Positions 21,686-30,350 of a DNA stretch of 64,000 bases are shown piece by piece. Positions within the stretch are counted from its first letter, which is position 1. The number at the start of each line of letters is the position of its first letter. A program made the translations under genes and the position numbers. A model generated the notes under the pieces. The model ran no database searches and was not told the DNA's origin. It saw only the letters and a list, made by a program, of their open reading frames with translations. Origin of the DNA: an uncultured Pelagibacteraceae bacterium. Its GTDB lineage: Bacteria; Pseudomonadota; Alphaproteobacteria; Pelagibacterales; Pelagibacteraceae. The stretch spans positions 1 through 64,000 of the forward strand of contig CACKXH010000003.1 in assembly GCA_902604005.1 (NCBI GenBank), written 5' to 3'.

Positions 21686-22461
21686 TGTTGATTTCATCGT
21701 GGAATGTTAATTCAGTACGTGCACGTATTGAAAATATTAAAAGTTACATACTAAAATATAAGCCAGATATTGTAATGATGCAGGAAATTAAAACAGAAGA
21801 CAAAAATTTTCCTTATGATGATTTTTCCTCTATGGATTATGAAAGTCATGTATTTGGTCAAAAAAGCTATAACGGTGTTGCAATAATCTCTAAAAGAAAA
21901 TTAAAGAATATTAGAACAGACTTAATTAAAGATAAGCTGAAACAATCAAGAATAATTTCTGGAGAAGTTGAATATAAGAAAAAAGTTGTTCAATTAATTA
22001 ATATCTATACTCCTAATGGAAATCCAGTTGATACTGAAAAATATGATTATAAAAAAAACTGGATGGATCAATTAATCAAACAATTAAAAACTTTATCTAA
22101 AAAAAATTCAAACATAATTCTTGCGGGTGATTTTAATGTTATTCCAGCTGCAGAAGATGTTTACAATGTTAAAAGTTTTGAGGATGATGCTTTATATAGA
22201 TTAGAAATTAGAAAAAAATTCAGAGAGATGCTAAATTTAGGTTTTAGTGATGTTTATAGACATTTTAATGAAACGAAAGAAGGTTATACTTTTTGGGATT
22301 ATATGAGAGGTGCTTGGCAAAAGAATAATGGAATGAGAATAGATCATTTTTTAGTTTCAAACTCTTTAATCGACCAAATAAAATCTATTAATATTAATAA
22401 AGATCCAAGAGGTAGAGAAAAACCTTCTGACCACACTCCAATTGAAATTAAATTAGCTTAA
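21685..22461 (+). CDS. xthA: Exodeoxyribonuclease III (start shifted to TAATG overlapping the erpA stop; the track ORF starts at 21655)
   Basis: SSWNVNSVRARIENIKSYI; LAGDFNVIP; SDHTPIEI. Confidence 0.93.
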   Translation: MLISSWNVNSVRARIENIKSYILKYKPDIVMMQEIKTEDKNFPYDDFSSMDYESHVFGQKSYNGVAIISKRKLKNIRTDLIKDKLKQSRIISGEVEYKKKVVQLINIYTPNGNPVDTEKYDYKKNWMDQLIKQLKTLSKKNSNIILAGDFNVIPAAEDVYNVKSFEDDALYRLEIRKKFREMLNLGFSDVYRHFNETKEGYTFWDYMRGAWQKNNGMRIDHFLVSNSLIDQIKSININKDPRGREKPSDHTPIEIKLA

Positions 22462-23451
22462 CGATTTTATTTTATTAACTAATTCCTCGTTTATATTACG
22501 AGGACCTTTATCTAATCTATTTTTATGTCTTCTTTCACCTGGTAATCTTACTTCACCCATTGATTTCATTTTATCAAAGAATTCATCTGCATGTTGTTGC
22601 CAATTAGTTCCTGCAGTTTTATCAGGAGAGATAGCAAGAATAAATTCTCCTCCACTTGGTGGGCCACCGTCATTGTTATCTTTAGCAGCTGTTTCAAAAC
22701 TAAAATTATCACCAACTAAAGCTCCAGCCATTAACTCTACCATCATTGCTATTGCAGAACCTTTATAGCCACCAAAAGGAAGTAATACTCCACCATCTGC
22801 TATTGCGCCTGGGTCAGTTGTCTCTTTACCATCTTTAGTTAAACCAGTTCCAAGTGGCACCTTGTGCCCTTCTCTTTTGGCAACTTGAACTTCTCCCATT
22901 GCCATTGATGCAGTTGCCATATCATAAACAACTGGAGTTTTGCCTGGTCTTGGCCAGGCAAATGATATTGGGTTAGTTCCAAATAATGGTTTGATTGCTC
23001 CAGCAGGAGCTACTGCAGGCTTGTATGATGTGCAGGCAAAGGCAACTAAACCCTCTTCTGCTAATTTTTCTGTTTCAGGCCACATCGCAGCCATGTGATG
23101 AGAATTATTTATTGAAAGAACTGCAACACCATTTTCTTTTGTTGCTTTTGCTAATTCAGGTAAACCTTTATTTAAAACAACAGGCGCTAAACAATTATTA
23201 CCTTGAACTTTAATTACTGATGGAGAAATCTTTTTAACTTCTGGTTTTCCTTTGCCATTAATTTTTCCACTTTTTAATCCATTTACATATGCTGGTAATC
23301 TAAATAAACCATGAGATAGTGAGCCATCTCTTTCAGCATTTCTGATTAAGTCAGAAAGAATAGATGCTGTTTCATCATCACATCCATTAGCTAATAAGGT
23401 TTTTTTAGCTAAATCAAATATTTCATCTAATGTAAGGGAAACTGTACTCAT
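22453..23451 (-). CDS. Ldh family (malate/L-lactate dehydrogenase type 2) oxidoreductase
   Basis: SHGLFRLPAYVNGLKSG; NNSHHMAAMWPE; LLPFGGYKGSAIAMMVELMAGAL. Confidence 0.9.
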   Translation of the reverse strand: MSTVSLTLDEIFDLAKKTLLANGCDDETASILSDLIRNAERDGSLSHGLFRLPAYVNGLKSGKINGKGKPEVKKISPSVIKVQGNNCLAPVVLNKGLPELAKATKENGVAVLSINNSHHMAAMWPETEKLAEEGLVAFACTSYKPAVAPAGAIKPLFGTNPISFAWPRPGKTPVVYDMATASMAMGEVQVAKREGHKVPLGTGLTKDGKETTDPGAIADGGVLLPFGGYKGSAIAMMVELMAGALVGDNFSFETAAKDNNDGGPPSGGEFILAISPDKTAGTNWQQHADEFFDKMKSMGEVRLPGERRHKNRLDKGPRNINEELVNKIKSLS

Positions 23452-23493
23452 CCCATTATTAGATATTATTTATGACTAAAGATCAATTTTTAT

Positions 23494-24549
23494 TTAACAA
23501 CCTTTAAAAGATTTTGACATGTTGCCAATTAAATCAAAATAAAGATCTTTACCTGGATTAAGAGTTGCTCCTAATGGATCTATAACCCCTGTTGCAACAT
23601 TAGTATCTTTTGCTACAGCTTTTATAATATCAGGGTTAAACTGTGGCTCTGAAAATATACAGCTTACTTTATCGTGCTCAATTATTTCTCTTATTTCAGC
23701 TAATTGTTCAGCCCCAGGCATTACGTCTGTATTTACAGTGAATGCGCCAAGAATATTAATGCCAAATCTTTTTTCAAAGTATTGATATGCATCATGAAAA
23801 ACGATTGATTTGAAATCTTTGTTTAATTCAGATTTTACTTTCTTAGTAAGTTTATCTAAATCTTTATGTGCTTTTTTTAAATTTGCTTTATATTTAGCTT
23901 CATTTTTTTGATCATTCTCGATCAAGTGTTCTGCCATTTCACTTAAAATTACTTTTGCATTCATTGGATCCAGCCAAATATGGGGGTCATACTCACCATG
24001 TGCGTGTCCCTCATGACCGTGATCATCGTGACCATCTTCTTTATGCTCATCGTCATGTCCGTGGTCATCGTGACCATCTTCTTTATGCTCATCGTCATGT
24101 CCGTGGTCGTCATGATCGTCTTCTTTTTTAGCATGATCATCGTGGTCATCCTCTTTATGACCATGATCGTCATGACCTTCAAAAATATTTCTTTCTCTAA
24201 ATTTAAGTTTAGTTAAACCTTTGATTTCCATTAATTCAATTTTTTCAGCTTTTTTTGCAATTGATTTCAATGGTTTTTCTAAAAAACTCTCTATATCTTC
24301 ACCAACCCAAAATATAATATCTGCATTTTGTATCATTTTGGCATGTGAAGGTTTTAATGCAAATCCGTGTGGTGAAGCATAACCATCTACAATTAAATCT
24401 GGTTTTCCAACGCCATCCATAAGATAACTAGCAAGTGAATGAATTGGTTTTATTGTTGCTACAACTTTAATTTCTGCATTAGCAGGTGTAAAAATTGTTA
24501 AGAATGATAAAAATGATAGTAATAATGAAAGTTTTTTTATTGTTTTCAT
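23494..24549 (-). CDS. znuA: Zinc ABC transporter substrate-binding protein with His/Asp-rich loop
   Basis: Signal peptide, YDPHIWLDPMNAK, long HDDHGHDDEHKED repeat, divergent to znuCB. Confidence 0.95.
   Translation of the reverse strand: MKTIKKLSLLLSFLSFLTIFTPANAEIKVVATIKPIHSLASYLMDGVGKPDLIVDGYASPHGFALKPSHAKMIQNADIIFWVGEDIESFLEKPLKSIAKKAEKIELMEIKGLTKLKFRERNIFEGHDDHGHKEDDHDDHAKKEDDHDDHGHDDEHKEDGHDDHGHDDEHKEDGHDDHGHEGHAHGEYDPHIWLDPMNAKVILSEMAEHLIENDQKNEAKYKANLKKAHKDLDKLTKKVKSELNKDFKSIVFHDAYQYFEKRFGINILGAFTVNTDVMPGAEQLAEIREIIEHDKVSCIFSEPQFNPDIIKAVAKDTNVATGVIDPLGATLNPGKDLYFDLIGNMSKSFKGC
24023..24106 (-). repeat. Two exact tandem copies of a 42-bp unit (14 codons) inside znuA, flanked by degenerate copies
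   Basis: tcatcgtgaccatcttctttatgctcatcgtcatgtccgtgg at 24023-24064 and 24065-24106. Confidence 0.95.
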
Positions 24550-24567
24550 AGTTTAATTATTAGAGTT

Positions 24568-24580
24568 GTTATAATATAAC
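24568..24580. promoter_or_regulatory. Candidate Zur box 1 in the znuA/znuC divergent promoter
   Basis: Perfect 13-bp palindrome GTTATAATATAAC; resembles described alphaproteobacterial Zur operators; zur is encoded downstream. Confidence 0.75.
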
Positions 24581-24583
24581 ACT

Positions 24584-24600
24584 ATGTAATAATATAACAT
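24584..24600. promoter_or_regulatory. Candidate Zur box 2 (imperfect palindrome)
   Basis: ATGTAATAATATAACAT, sharing TATAAC with box 1, 16 bp downstream. Confidence 0.6.
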
Positions 24601-24619
24601 ATATTAGTCAAGCGATAAA

Positions 24620-25366
24620 ATGAGTAATAGTCAAAATATATTAGTAAAATTAAAAGATGCAGGATTTTGCATAAACGACAAATGGCTCGTTAAAGGAGTA
24701 TCACTTCAAGTTGAAAAAGGTAAGATTGTTACTCTTATAGGTCCTAATGGGTCGGGAAAAAGTACAACAGCTAAGATTGCTTTAGGTATTTACAAAAAAA
24801 TTGATGGTGAGGTTGAAAAATACACCAATAAAATTGGATATGTTCCTCAAAAAATCTCAATTGATTGGACATTACCACTCAGAGTAAATGATTTTATGGT
24901 ATTAACTGAAAATCTTAATAAAGAAATAATTGATGAAGCTTTATCATTGACAGGTGTTATTCATCTTAAAGATAAAAATTTAGGAGATTTATCTGGTGGT
25001 GAATTTCAAAGAGTATTACTTGCTAGAGCTATTTCAAAAAAACCAGATCTATTAGTACTTGATGAACCAGTACAAGGAGTAGATTTTACTGGTGAAATTG
25101 CTTTGTACGAACTAATAAAAAAAATTTCAGATGAATTAAATTGCGGTATCTTATTGATTTCACACGACTTGCATACTGTGATGAGTGCAACAGACCATGT
25201 TGTTTGTTTAAATGGTCATGTTTGTTGCTCAGGTTCCCCATTAGATGTTGCAAAAAATAATGAGTATAAAGCTTTATTTGGTGAGCAAGCTTCTCAAATA
25301 TTATCAAGATATGAGCATAAACATGATCATATTCATACAGATGAAGGTGAAATTAAAAAAAACTAG
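24620..25366 (+). CDS. znuC: Zinc ABC transporter ATP-binding protein
   Basis: Walker A GPNGSGKST; LSGGEFQRVLLARA; His-rich C-terminus. Confidence 0.95.
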   Translation: MSNSQNILVKLKDAGFCINDKWLVKGVSLQVEKGKIVTLIGPNGSGKSTTAKIALGIYKKIDGEVEKYTNKIGYVPQKISIDWTLPLRVNDFMVLTENLNKEIIDEALSLTGVIHLKDKNLGDLSGGEFQRVLLARAISKKPDLLVLDEPVQGVDFTGEIALYELIKKISDELNCGILLISHDLHTVMSATDHVVCLNGHVCCSGSPLDVAKNNEYKALFGEQASQILSRYEHKHDHIHTDEGEIKKN

Positions 25367-26170
25367 ATGTTTGATGATTTTTTCATAAGAGCTTTGGTTG
25401 CTGGAATAGGAGTTGCTTTTGTAACAGGACCCCTTGGTTGTTTCGTAATTTGGAGAAGATTGTCTTATTTTGGTGATACTCTTGCCCACTCTGCTCTTCT
25501 TGGAGTTACATTGGCTTTTACGATGGAATTTAATATTGCATTATCAGTATTCATAATTTCTTCTTTAATAGCTTTAACTTTAATTCAACTTCAAAAAAGA
25601 ACAAACTTACCTGGTGATGCTTTACTGGGTCTTTTAGCTCATTCATCATTAGCAGTAGGACTTGTTGTTATAGGATTCTTAACATTCATTAGGTTTGATA
25701 TTATGGGACTATTATTTGGTGACATACTAGCAGTTACAGTGGATGATTTATTAATTATATGGATTGGAGGAGCATTAATTCTCTTAATTCTAAAATTGAT
25801 TTGGAAACCTTTATTCGCTTCAACTGTTAATTATGAATTAGCTGAAGCAGAAGGATTAAACCCGGATCGAGCAAAGGCTATATTTACAATTTTAATGGCA
25901 GCAATCATTGCAATATCAATCAAAATGGTCGGATTATTGTTAATAACTGGAATGTTAATTATACCTGCCGCAATGGCTAGAAATATTTCATCAAGTCCTC
26001 AGAAAATGGTAATATATTCAATCATTGGTGGATTATTATCTGTGATTTTAGGATTATTTTCTTCATTAGAATTTAATACTTCCTCAGGTCCATCAATAAT
26101 AACTGCTGCCTTAATATTATTTATACTTTCATTATTCAAAATTAAGCAATCAATTAAATTGAAAAATTAA
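25367..26170 (+). CDS. znuB: Zinc ABC transporter permease
   Basis: GPLGCFVIWRRLSYFGDTLAHSALLG. Confidence 0.95.
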   Translation: MFDDFFIRALVAGIGVAFVTGPLGCFVIWRRLSYFGDTLAHSALLGVTLAFTMEFNIALSVFIISSLIALTLIQLQKRTNLPGDALLGLLAHSSLAVGLVVIGFLTFIRFDIMGLLFGDILAVTVDDLLIIWIGGALILLILKLIWKPLFASTVNYELAEAEGLNPDRAKAIFTILMAAIIAISIKMVGLLLITGMLIIPAAMARNISSSPQKMVIYSIIGGLLSVILGLFSSLEFNTSSGPSIITAALILFILSLFKIKQSIKLKN

Positions 26171-26185
26171 TGAGGAATCAGTAAA

Positions 26186-26587
26186 ATGAAAACAATGCAC
26201 AAAGAACATACTCTCACAAAAAATCAGCAAATTATTTTTGATTTAATTGATAAATCTTCAGAGCCAATGAAAGCTTATGCAATACTTTTTAATGTTCAAA
26301 AAAAAGGTATTAAAGCTCCATTACAAGTTTATCGAGCATTAGATAAACTAGTTGAAATAGGAAAAATTCATAAAATTGAAAGTAGAAATGCTTTTATTGC
26401 GTGTCACAATTCAAGCTGTCAGGTAGCTAAAGCTACTGCTTTTTCTATCTGTGAGATTTGTGAGAAAGTTACAGAAATAAGTAGCGCAGGTCTTTCCAAA
26501 TACTTAGCTAACTTCAAAGACAAAGATGGTATGAAATATAGTAAATACAATCTTGAGTTTTTTGGATTATGTAAAAAGTGTAGATAA
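26186..26587 (+). CDS. zur: Fur-family transcriptional regulator, Zur-like
   Basis: Fur fold with CxxC pairs (CEIC, CKKC); fourth gene of the znu cluster. Confidence 0.88.
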   Translation: MKTMHKEHTLTKNQQIIFDLIDKSSEPMKAYAILFNVQKKGIKAPLQVYRALDKLVEIGKIHKIESRNAFIACHNSSCQVAKATAFSICEICEKVTEISSAGLSKYLANFKDKDGMKYSKYNLEFFGLCKKCR

Positions 26588-26631
26588 GTTATTATCTAAA
26601 ATCAAAATAAAACAAGCTGAAAGGAAAACGA

Positions 26632-26853
26632 ATGTTTATCAAGAAGTACCTTAAATGGATAAGTACATTTCTAGTCTTAGTTGGTATTCTATTAACAAAC
26701 CTAAATATATATCCTTTAAATATATACTTTCACGGATTAGGTGTTATTGGATGGACTATCGCTGGATTTGTTAGCAAAGATAAAGCGATACTAACTAACT
26801 TTGGATTACAAATACCATTGTTCTTAATAGGAATTTATAAGATTATTATTTAG
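26632..26853 (+). CDS. Small membrane protein (DUF6552-like)
   Basis: 73-aa ORF, two or three TMs, 'NLNIYPLNIYFHGLGVIGWTIAG', SD-like AAAGGAA upstream. Confidence 0.65.
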   Translation: MFIKKYLKWISTFLVLVGILLTNLNIYPLNIYFHGLGVIGWTIAGFVSKDKAILTNFGLQIPLFLIGIYKIII

Positions 26854-27287
26854 TGAAAAATATATTATTTGTTTGTACAGGAAACTCTGCAAGAAGTATC
26901 ATAGCTGAGTCTTTAGTTAATAATAGATATAATGATAAATTCAAAGCCTATAGTGCTGGTAGTAATCCTTCTGGAGAAATTAACAAAGATATAAAACATT
27001 TTTTAAATAATAAAGGTTTCAATCTTCAAAACTACTCATCCAAAAATTTTAATGTTTTTGTTAATGGAGAAATCAAAATTGATCATGTTATTACTGTATG
27101 TAATAATGCAAATAATGAAGTATGTCCTATTTGGCCTAAGGAAAATCAAATCATACACTGGGATATTGAAGATCCAGTAACAAAACTAAATAATGCTAGT
27201 GAGGATAAAAAATTTAAGATAATTACTGATACTTTTAATAATATTGATAAAAGAATTAAAAATTGGATTCTAAATGAAAAATACTAA
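26853..27287 (+). CDS. arsC: Arsenate reductase, low-molecular-weight PTPase type (GTG start)
   Basis: VCTGNSARS active-site loop; HVITVCNNANNEVCPIWP. Confidence 0.88.
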   Translation: MKNILFVCTGNSARSIIAESLVNNRYNDKFKAYSAGSNPSGEINKDIKHFLNNKGFNLQNYSSKNFNVFVNGEIKIDHVITVCNNANNEVCPIWPKENQIIHWDIEDPVTKLNNASEDKKFKIITDTFNNIDKRIKNWILNEKY

Positions 27288-27924
27288 CAAAATATTTTTA
27301 GGTGAATTTATTGGAAGTAGCTTTTTAGTAATGGTTATTGTCGGGTCAGGAATAATGGCTGAAAATCTCACAAATGATAATGCTTTGAGATTAACGGCTA
27401 ATACACTCGCAACTGGTGCTGGCCTATTTGTCTTAATAACTGCTTTTGCAAATATTTCAGGTGCACATTTCAATCCTTTTGTGAGTTTAGCGATGTTTTT
27501 AAGAAAAAAAATCAATGGAAAACTTCTCATCATATATATTCCTGCACAAATACTTGGTTGTTTGCTAGGTGTTATGTTGGCTAATGTTTTTTTTGAACAC
27601 GATATTCTTGAGTTATCGACAAAAAATAGAGATGGTTTTCATATTTTCTTATCTGAAATAATTGCTACTTTTGGTTTAATTTTTATTATTTTTGCTACTC
27701 AAAAAGATGGCAAAATAACAATAGCTGCTAGTGTTGCAACATATATTATGGCTGGTTATTGGTTTACATCATCAACATCTTTTGCAAATCCAGCTGTTGC
27801 AATAGCTAGAACTTTTACTGATTCTTTTACAGGAATTAATTATTTGAATACGCCTACATATATTTTAGCTGAATTTTTGGGAGCCCTTATAGCTGTATAT
27901 TTTATTAAGAAATTAATTAAATAA
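27274..27924 (+). CDS. MIP/aquaporin family channel, AqpS-like
   Basis: GAHFNPFVSLA and FANPAVAIARTFTDSFTGI half-helix motifs; overlaps arsC by 14 nt. Confidence 0.85.
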   Translation: MKNTNKIFLGEFIGSSFLVMVIVGSGIMAENLTNDNALRLTANTLATGAGLFVLITAFANISGAHFNPFVSLAMFLRKKINGKLLIIYIPAQILGCLLGVMLANVFFEHDILELSTKNRDGFHIFLSEIIATFGLIFIIFATQKDGKITIAASVATYIMAGYWFTSSTSFANPAVAIARTFTDSFTGINYLNTPTYILAEFLGALIAVYFIKKLIK

Positions 27925-28117
27925 ATACAACTTTATTGAGAAATAAAAAATATTTTAAAGTAGACATCAATATTTAATAGTTTATTAGTTAACGAATCAG
28001 CCCCTTAATTCTCAAATTAGTTTATTCTTTTATAGAATTTTTTTTACTCTCACATTACATAGATTTTAAGTCATGAATCGATAGGAACCGAAAACAATAA
28101 TATAAAGGAGATAAAAA

Positions 28118-29083
28118 ATGGAAATGACTTTAGTTTACACGGTTATAGGGTTTGCCCTTGCCGGTTATAGCGTAATCGCTAACGACTCAATTCAAACACT
28201 TGGTACATTTATAGCTTCAAAGAAGAAGTGGTTTAAATGGTATACACTTGCAGGATCTGCATCAGCTGTAATGATTTTTGCGTTAGCATGGGGATGGTAT
28301 TCATATGATGGTGATATTTCTTATGGAAGATTAACTAGAATACCTTATCAAGAAATTCAGTGGTATCATGCAGTAGCGCCTGCAATATTGCTATTATTAA
28401 CAAGAATTGGAATACCGGTATCTACTACTTTCTTAGTTCTTTCAGCATTTGCTTCAACAGTTGTGCTTGAAAAAATGCTATTAAAAAGTGTAGTTGGATA
28501 TGGTTTAGCGGCAATGGTCGCTTATATTGCTTGGATAGTAGTATCAAAATTTATCAATGAAAAATTAGATGAAGTTGATGAAAAATATATTGGCTTTTGG
28601 AGAAATGCTGTTTGGGTTTCTTCAGGTTGGTTATGGTGGGTTTGGTTATCTCACGATGTAGCTAATATTGCAGTATATCTACCTAGACAGTTAGATTTAA
28701 CATTACTTTTGATTGTAATGGCTTACTTCACTGCATTATTATTTTATATTTTCTACATTCAAGGTGGACCAATTCAGAAAGTTGTTTTGGAGAAGACTGG
28801 AACAAGATATGCAAGATCAGCTACAATTATTAACGTAATTTATGCTGGTGTCTTATTCTACTTTAAAGAACTTAATGATTTGCCTATGTCAACTACATGG
28901 GTTTTCGTTGGTTTGTTGTGTGGAAGAGAACTTGCAATTTCAACAATGAACAAAGATTATAAGTTTAAGTATGTTTTTCCATTAATTGGTAAAGACTTTC
29001 TTAAAATGATCTTTGGATTAAGCGTATCAGTTGGAATTGTTTTAGCAATTCACTACATAATTATTCCAAATAATTGGTTCTAA
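28118..29083 (+). CDS. Polytopic membrane protein, candidate divergent PiT-type (SLC20-like) transporter
   Basis: Two-fold repeated signature GYSVIANDSIQTLGT / SHDVANIAVYLPR and IPVSTTFLVLSAF / LPMSTTWVFVGLLCGRE; SD AAGGAG. Confidence 0.6.
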   Translation: MEMTLVYTVIGFALAGYSVIANDSIQTLGTFIASKKKWFKWYTLAGSASAVMIFALAWGWYSYDGDISYGRLTRIPYQEIQWYHAVAPAILLLLTRIGIPVSTTFLVLSAFASTVVLEKMLLKSVVGYGLAAMVAYIAWIVVSKFINEKLDEVDEKYIGFWRNAVWVSSGWLWWVWLSHDVANIAVYLPRQLDLTLLLIVMAYFTALLFYIFYIQGGPIQKVVLEKTGTRYARSATIINVIYAGVLFYFKELNDLPMSTTWVFVGLLCGRELAISTMNKDYKFKYVFPLIGKDFLKMIFGLSVSVGIVLAIHYIIIPNNWF

Positions 29084-29093
29084 ACAAATCTAT

Positions 29094-29124
29094 ATGGTCG
29101 TGTTAATCTAATTAGCACGACCAT
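29094..29124. terminator. Hairpin between convergent genes (bidirectional terminator candidate)
   Basis: ATGGTCGTGTTAAT-cta-ATTAGCACGACCAT, 14-bp stem with one T/G position, then T-rich sequence. Confidence 0.75.
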
Positions 29125-29133
29125 TATCTTATT

Positions 29134-29478
29134 TTAAGAACTTACTTTTCCTAAATAATTTACAAGAATAACGCCTATAATTATTAGAATTATACCTATA
29201 GTTCCATAAATATTAGGTAATTGATTATATTTTAAAATACCAAAGATCGTTACTGCAGTAATTGTTAATCCTCCATATGTTGCATAAGCAAAACCCACTG
29301 GGATCATCATCATAACTTTAGATAAACAAAAAATACAAAGAACTATTGAAATAATACAAAATAACGTTGGCATTAAGTTTGTAAAACCGTTTGTAGTCTT
29401 TAGCAAACCATTTGAAGCAATACCTAATATTACTGCAAAAAATAAATACAAATATCCAGAAATTTTAAATGTAATCAT
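29134..29478 (-). CDS. SMR-family (EmrE-like fold) membrane protein
   Basis: Four TMs; LLKTTNGFT and PVGFAYATYGG motifs align to SMR proteins; Glu14 position is Gly. Confidence 0.75.
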   Translation of the reverse strand: MITFKISGYLYLFFAVILGIASNGLLKTTNGFTNLMPTLFCIISIVLCIFCLSKVMMMIPVGFAYATYGGLTITAVTIFGILKYNQLPNIYGTIGIILIIIGVILVNYLGKVSS

Positions 29479-29521
29479 TATTACATGATCTTCATAATCA
29501 TATAATAATCAATAAAATAAA

Positions 29522-30349
29522 TTACTTAATTTTAGATCTAATAAATGCTGATAGATGATCTATAATAAAAATTGTTACAAATATTAGAATTATAATTGCA
29601 GAAACTCTTTCATACTCAAACATCCTGAAAGATGATTGTAGTTCATAACCTATTCCACCCGCTCCAACTATACCTAGCATTGTAGCCATTCTAACATTTC
29701 TATCTAAGATATATAAATTGTTTGCAACAAATGATGGTAAGATCTGAGGTATAACACCAAATGAAATTATTTGACTTTTAGTTGCACCAGACGATTTAAG
29801 AGCATCAATTGGTCCTTTGTTAATATGCTCGATATCTTCTGCGTAAAATTTTGCTAAGAATCCCATCGTGTGTAAACCTAATGCAAGTACCCCTGGCATT
29901 GCACCAAATCCAATTGCAATAACTAATATCATTGCAATAATAAATTCAGGTATTGCTCTAAAGAATATGACTATAGTTTTACAGATTAGGTAAACAAAAT
30001 AATTAGGAGCTAAATTTCTTGCTGAAAATAATCCAAGTGGAATTGATAAAACTATGGCAATAAAAGTACCAAGAAAAGCAATTTCAATAGTCTCAAACAT
30101 TGCATAAATTAATTGATTTAAATTACTAAAATCAGGTGGAAGCATTCTTGATAAGATATCTCCAAAATATTTTGAAGAATCTGTAACTAATTTAATAAAA
30201 TCGATTTCTAAGTCATTTACAACAAATACTAAAACAAAAGAAAATATCCCTATAGTGGTAAGGGTTTTCCAAGACCATTGGGGTTTTAAATAAGTCGCAA
30301 GATCTTTGTCTTTATTGTCAACTTTAAGCTTAATAACGTTCCGTTCCAT
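29522..30349 (-). CDS. phnE: Phosphonate-type ABC transporter permease
   Basis: PhnE-like permease with RAIPEFIIAMILV and GIVGAGGIGYELQ. Confidence 0.92.
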   Translation of the reverse strand: MERNVIKLKVDNKDKDLATYLKPQWSWKTLTTIGIFSFVLVFVVNDLEIDFIKLVTDSSKYFGDILSRMLPPDFSNLNQLIYAMFETIEIAFLGTFIAIVLSIPLGLFSARNLAPNYFVYLICKTIVIFFRAIPEFIIAMILVIAIGFGAMPGVLALGLHTMGFLAKFYAEDIEHINKGPIDALKSSGATKSQIISFGVIPQILPSFVANNLYILDRNVRMATMLGIVGAGGIGYELQSSFRMFEYERVSAIIILIFVTIFIIDHLSAFIRSKIK

Positions 30350-30350
30350 A

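Noticed and set aside
23961-24216. Overlapping ORFs on both strands (MKVMTIMVIKRMTTMIM... and MGVILTMCVSLMTVIIV...) in znuA
   Set aside because: Low-complexity alternate-frame readings of the His/Asp tandem repeat.
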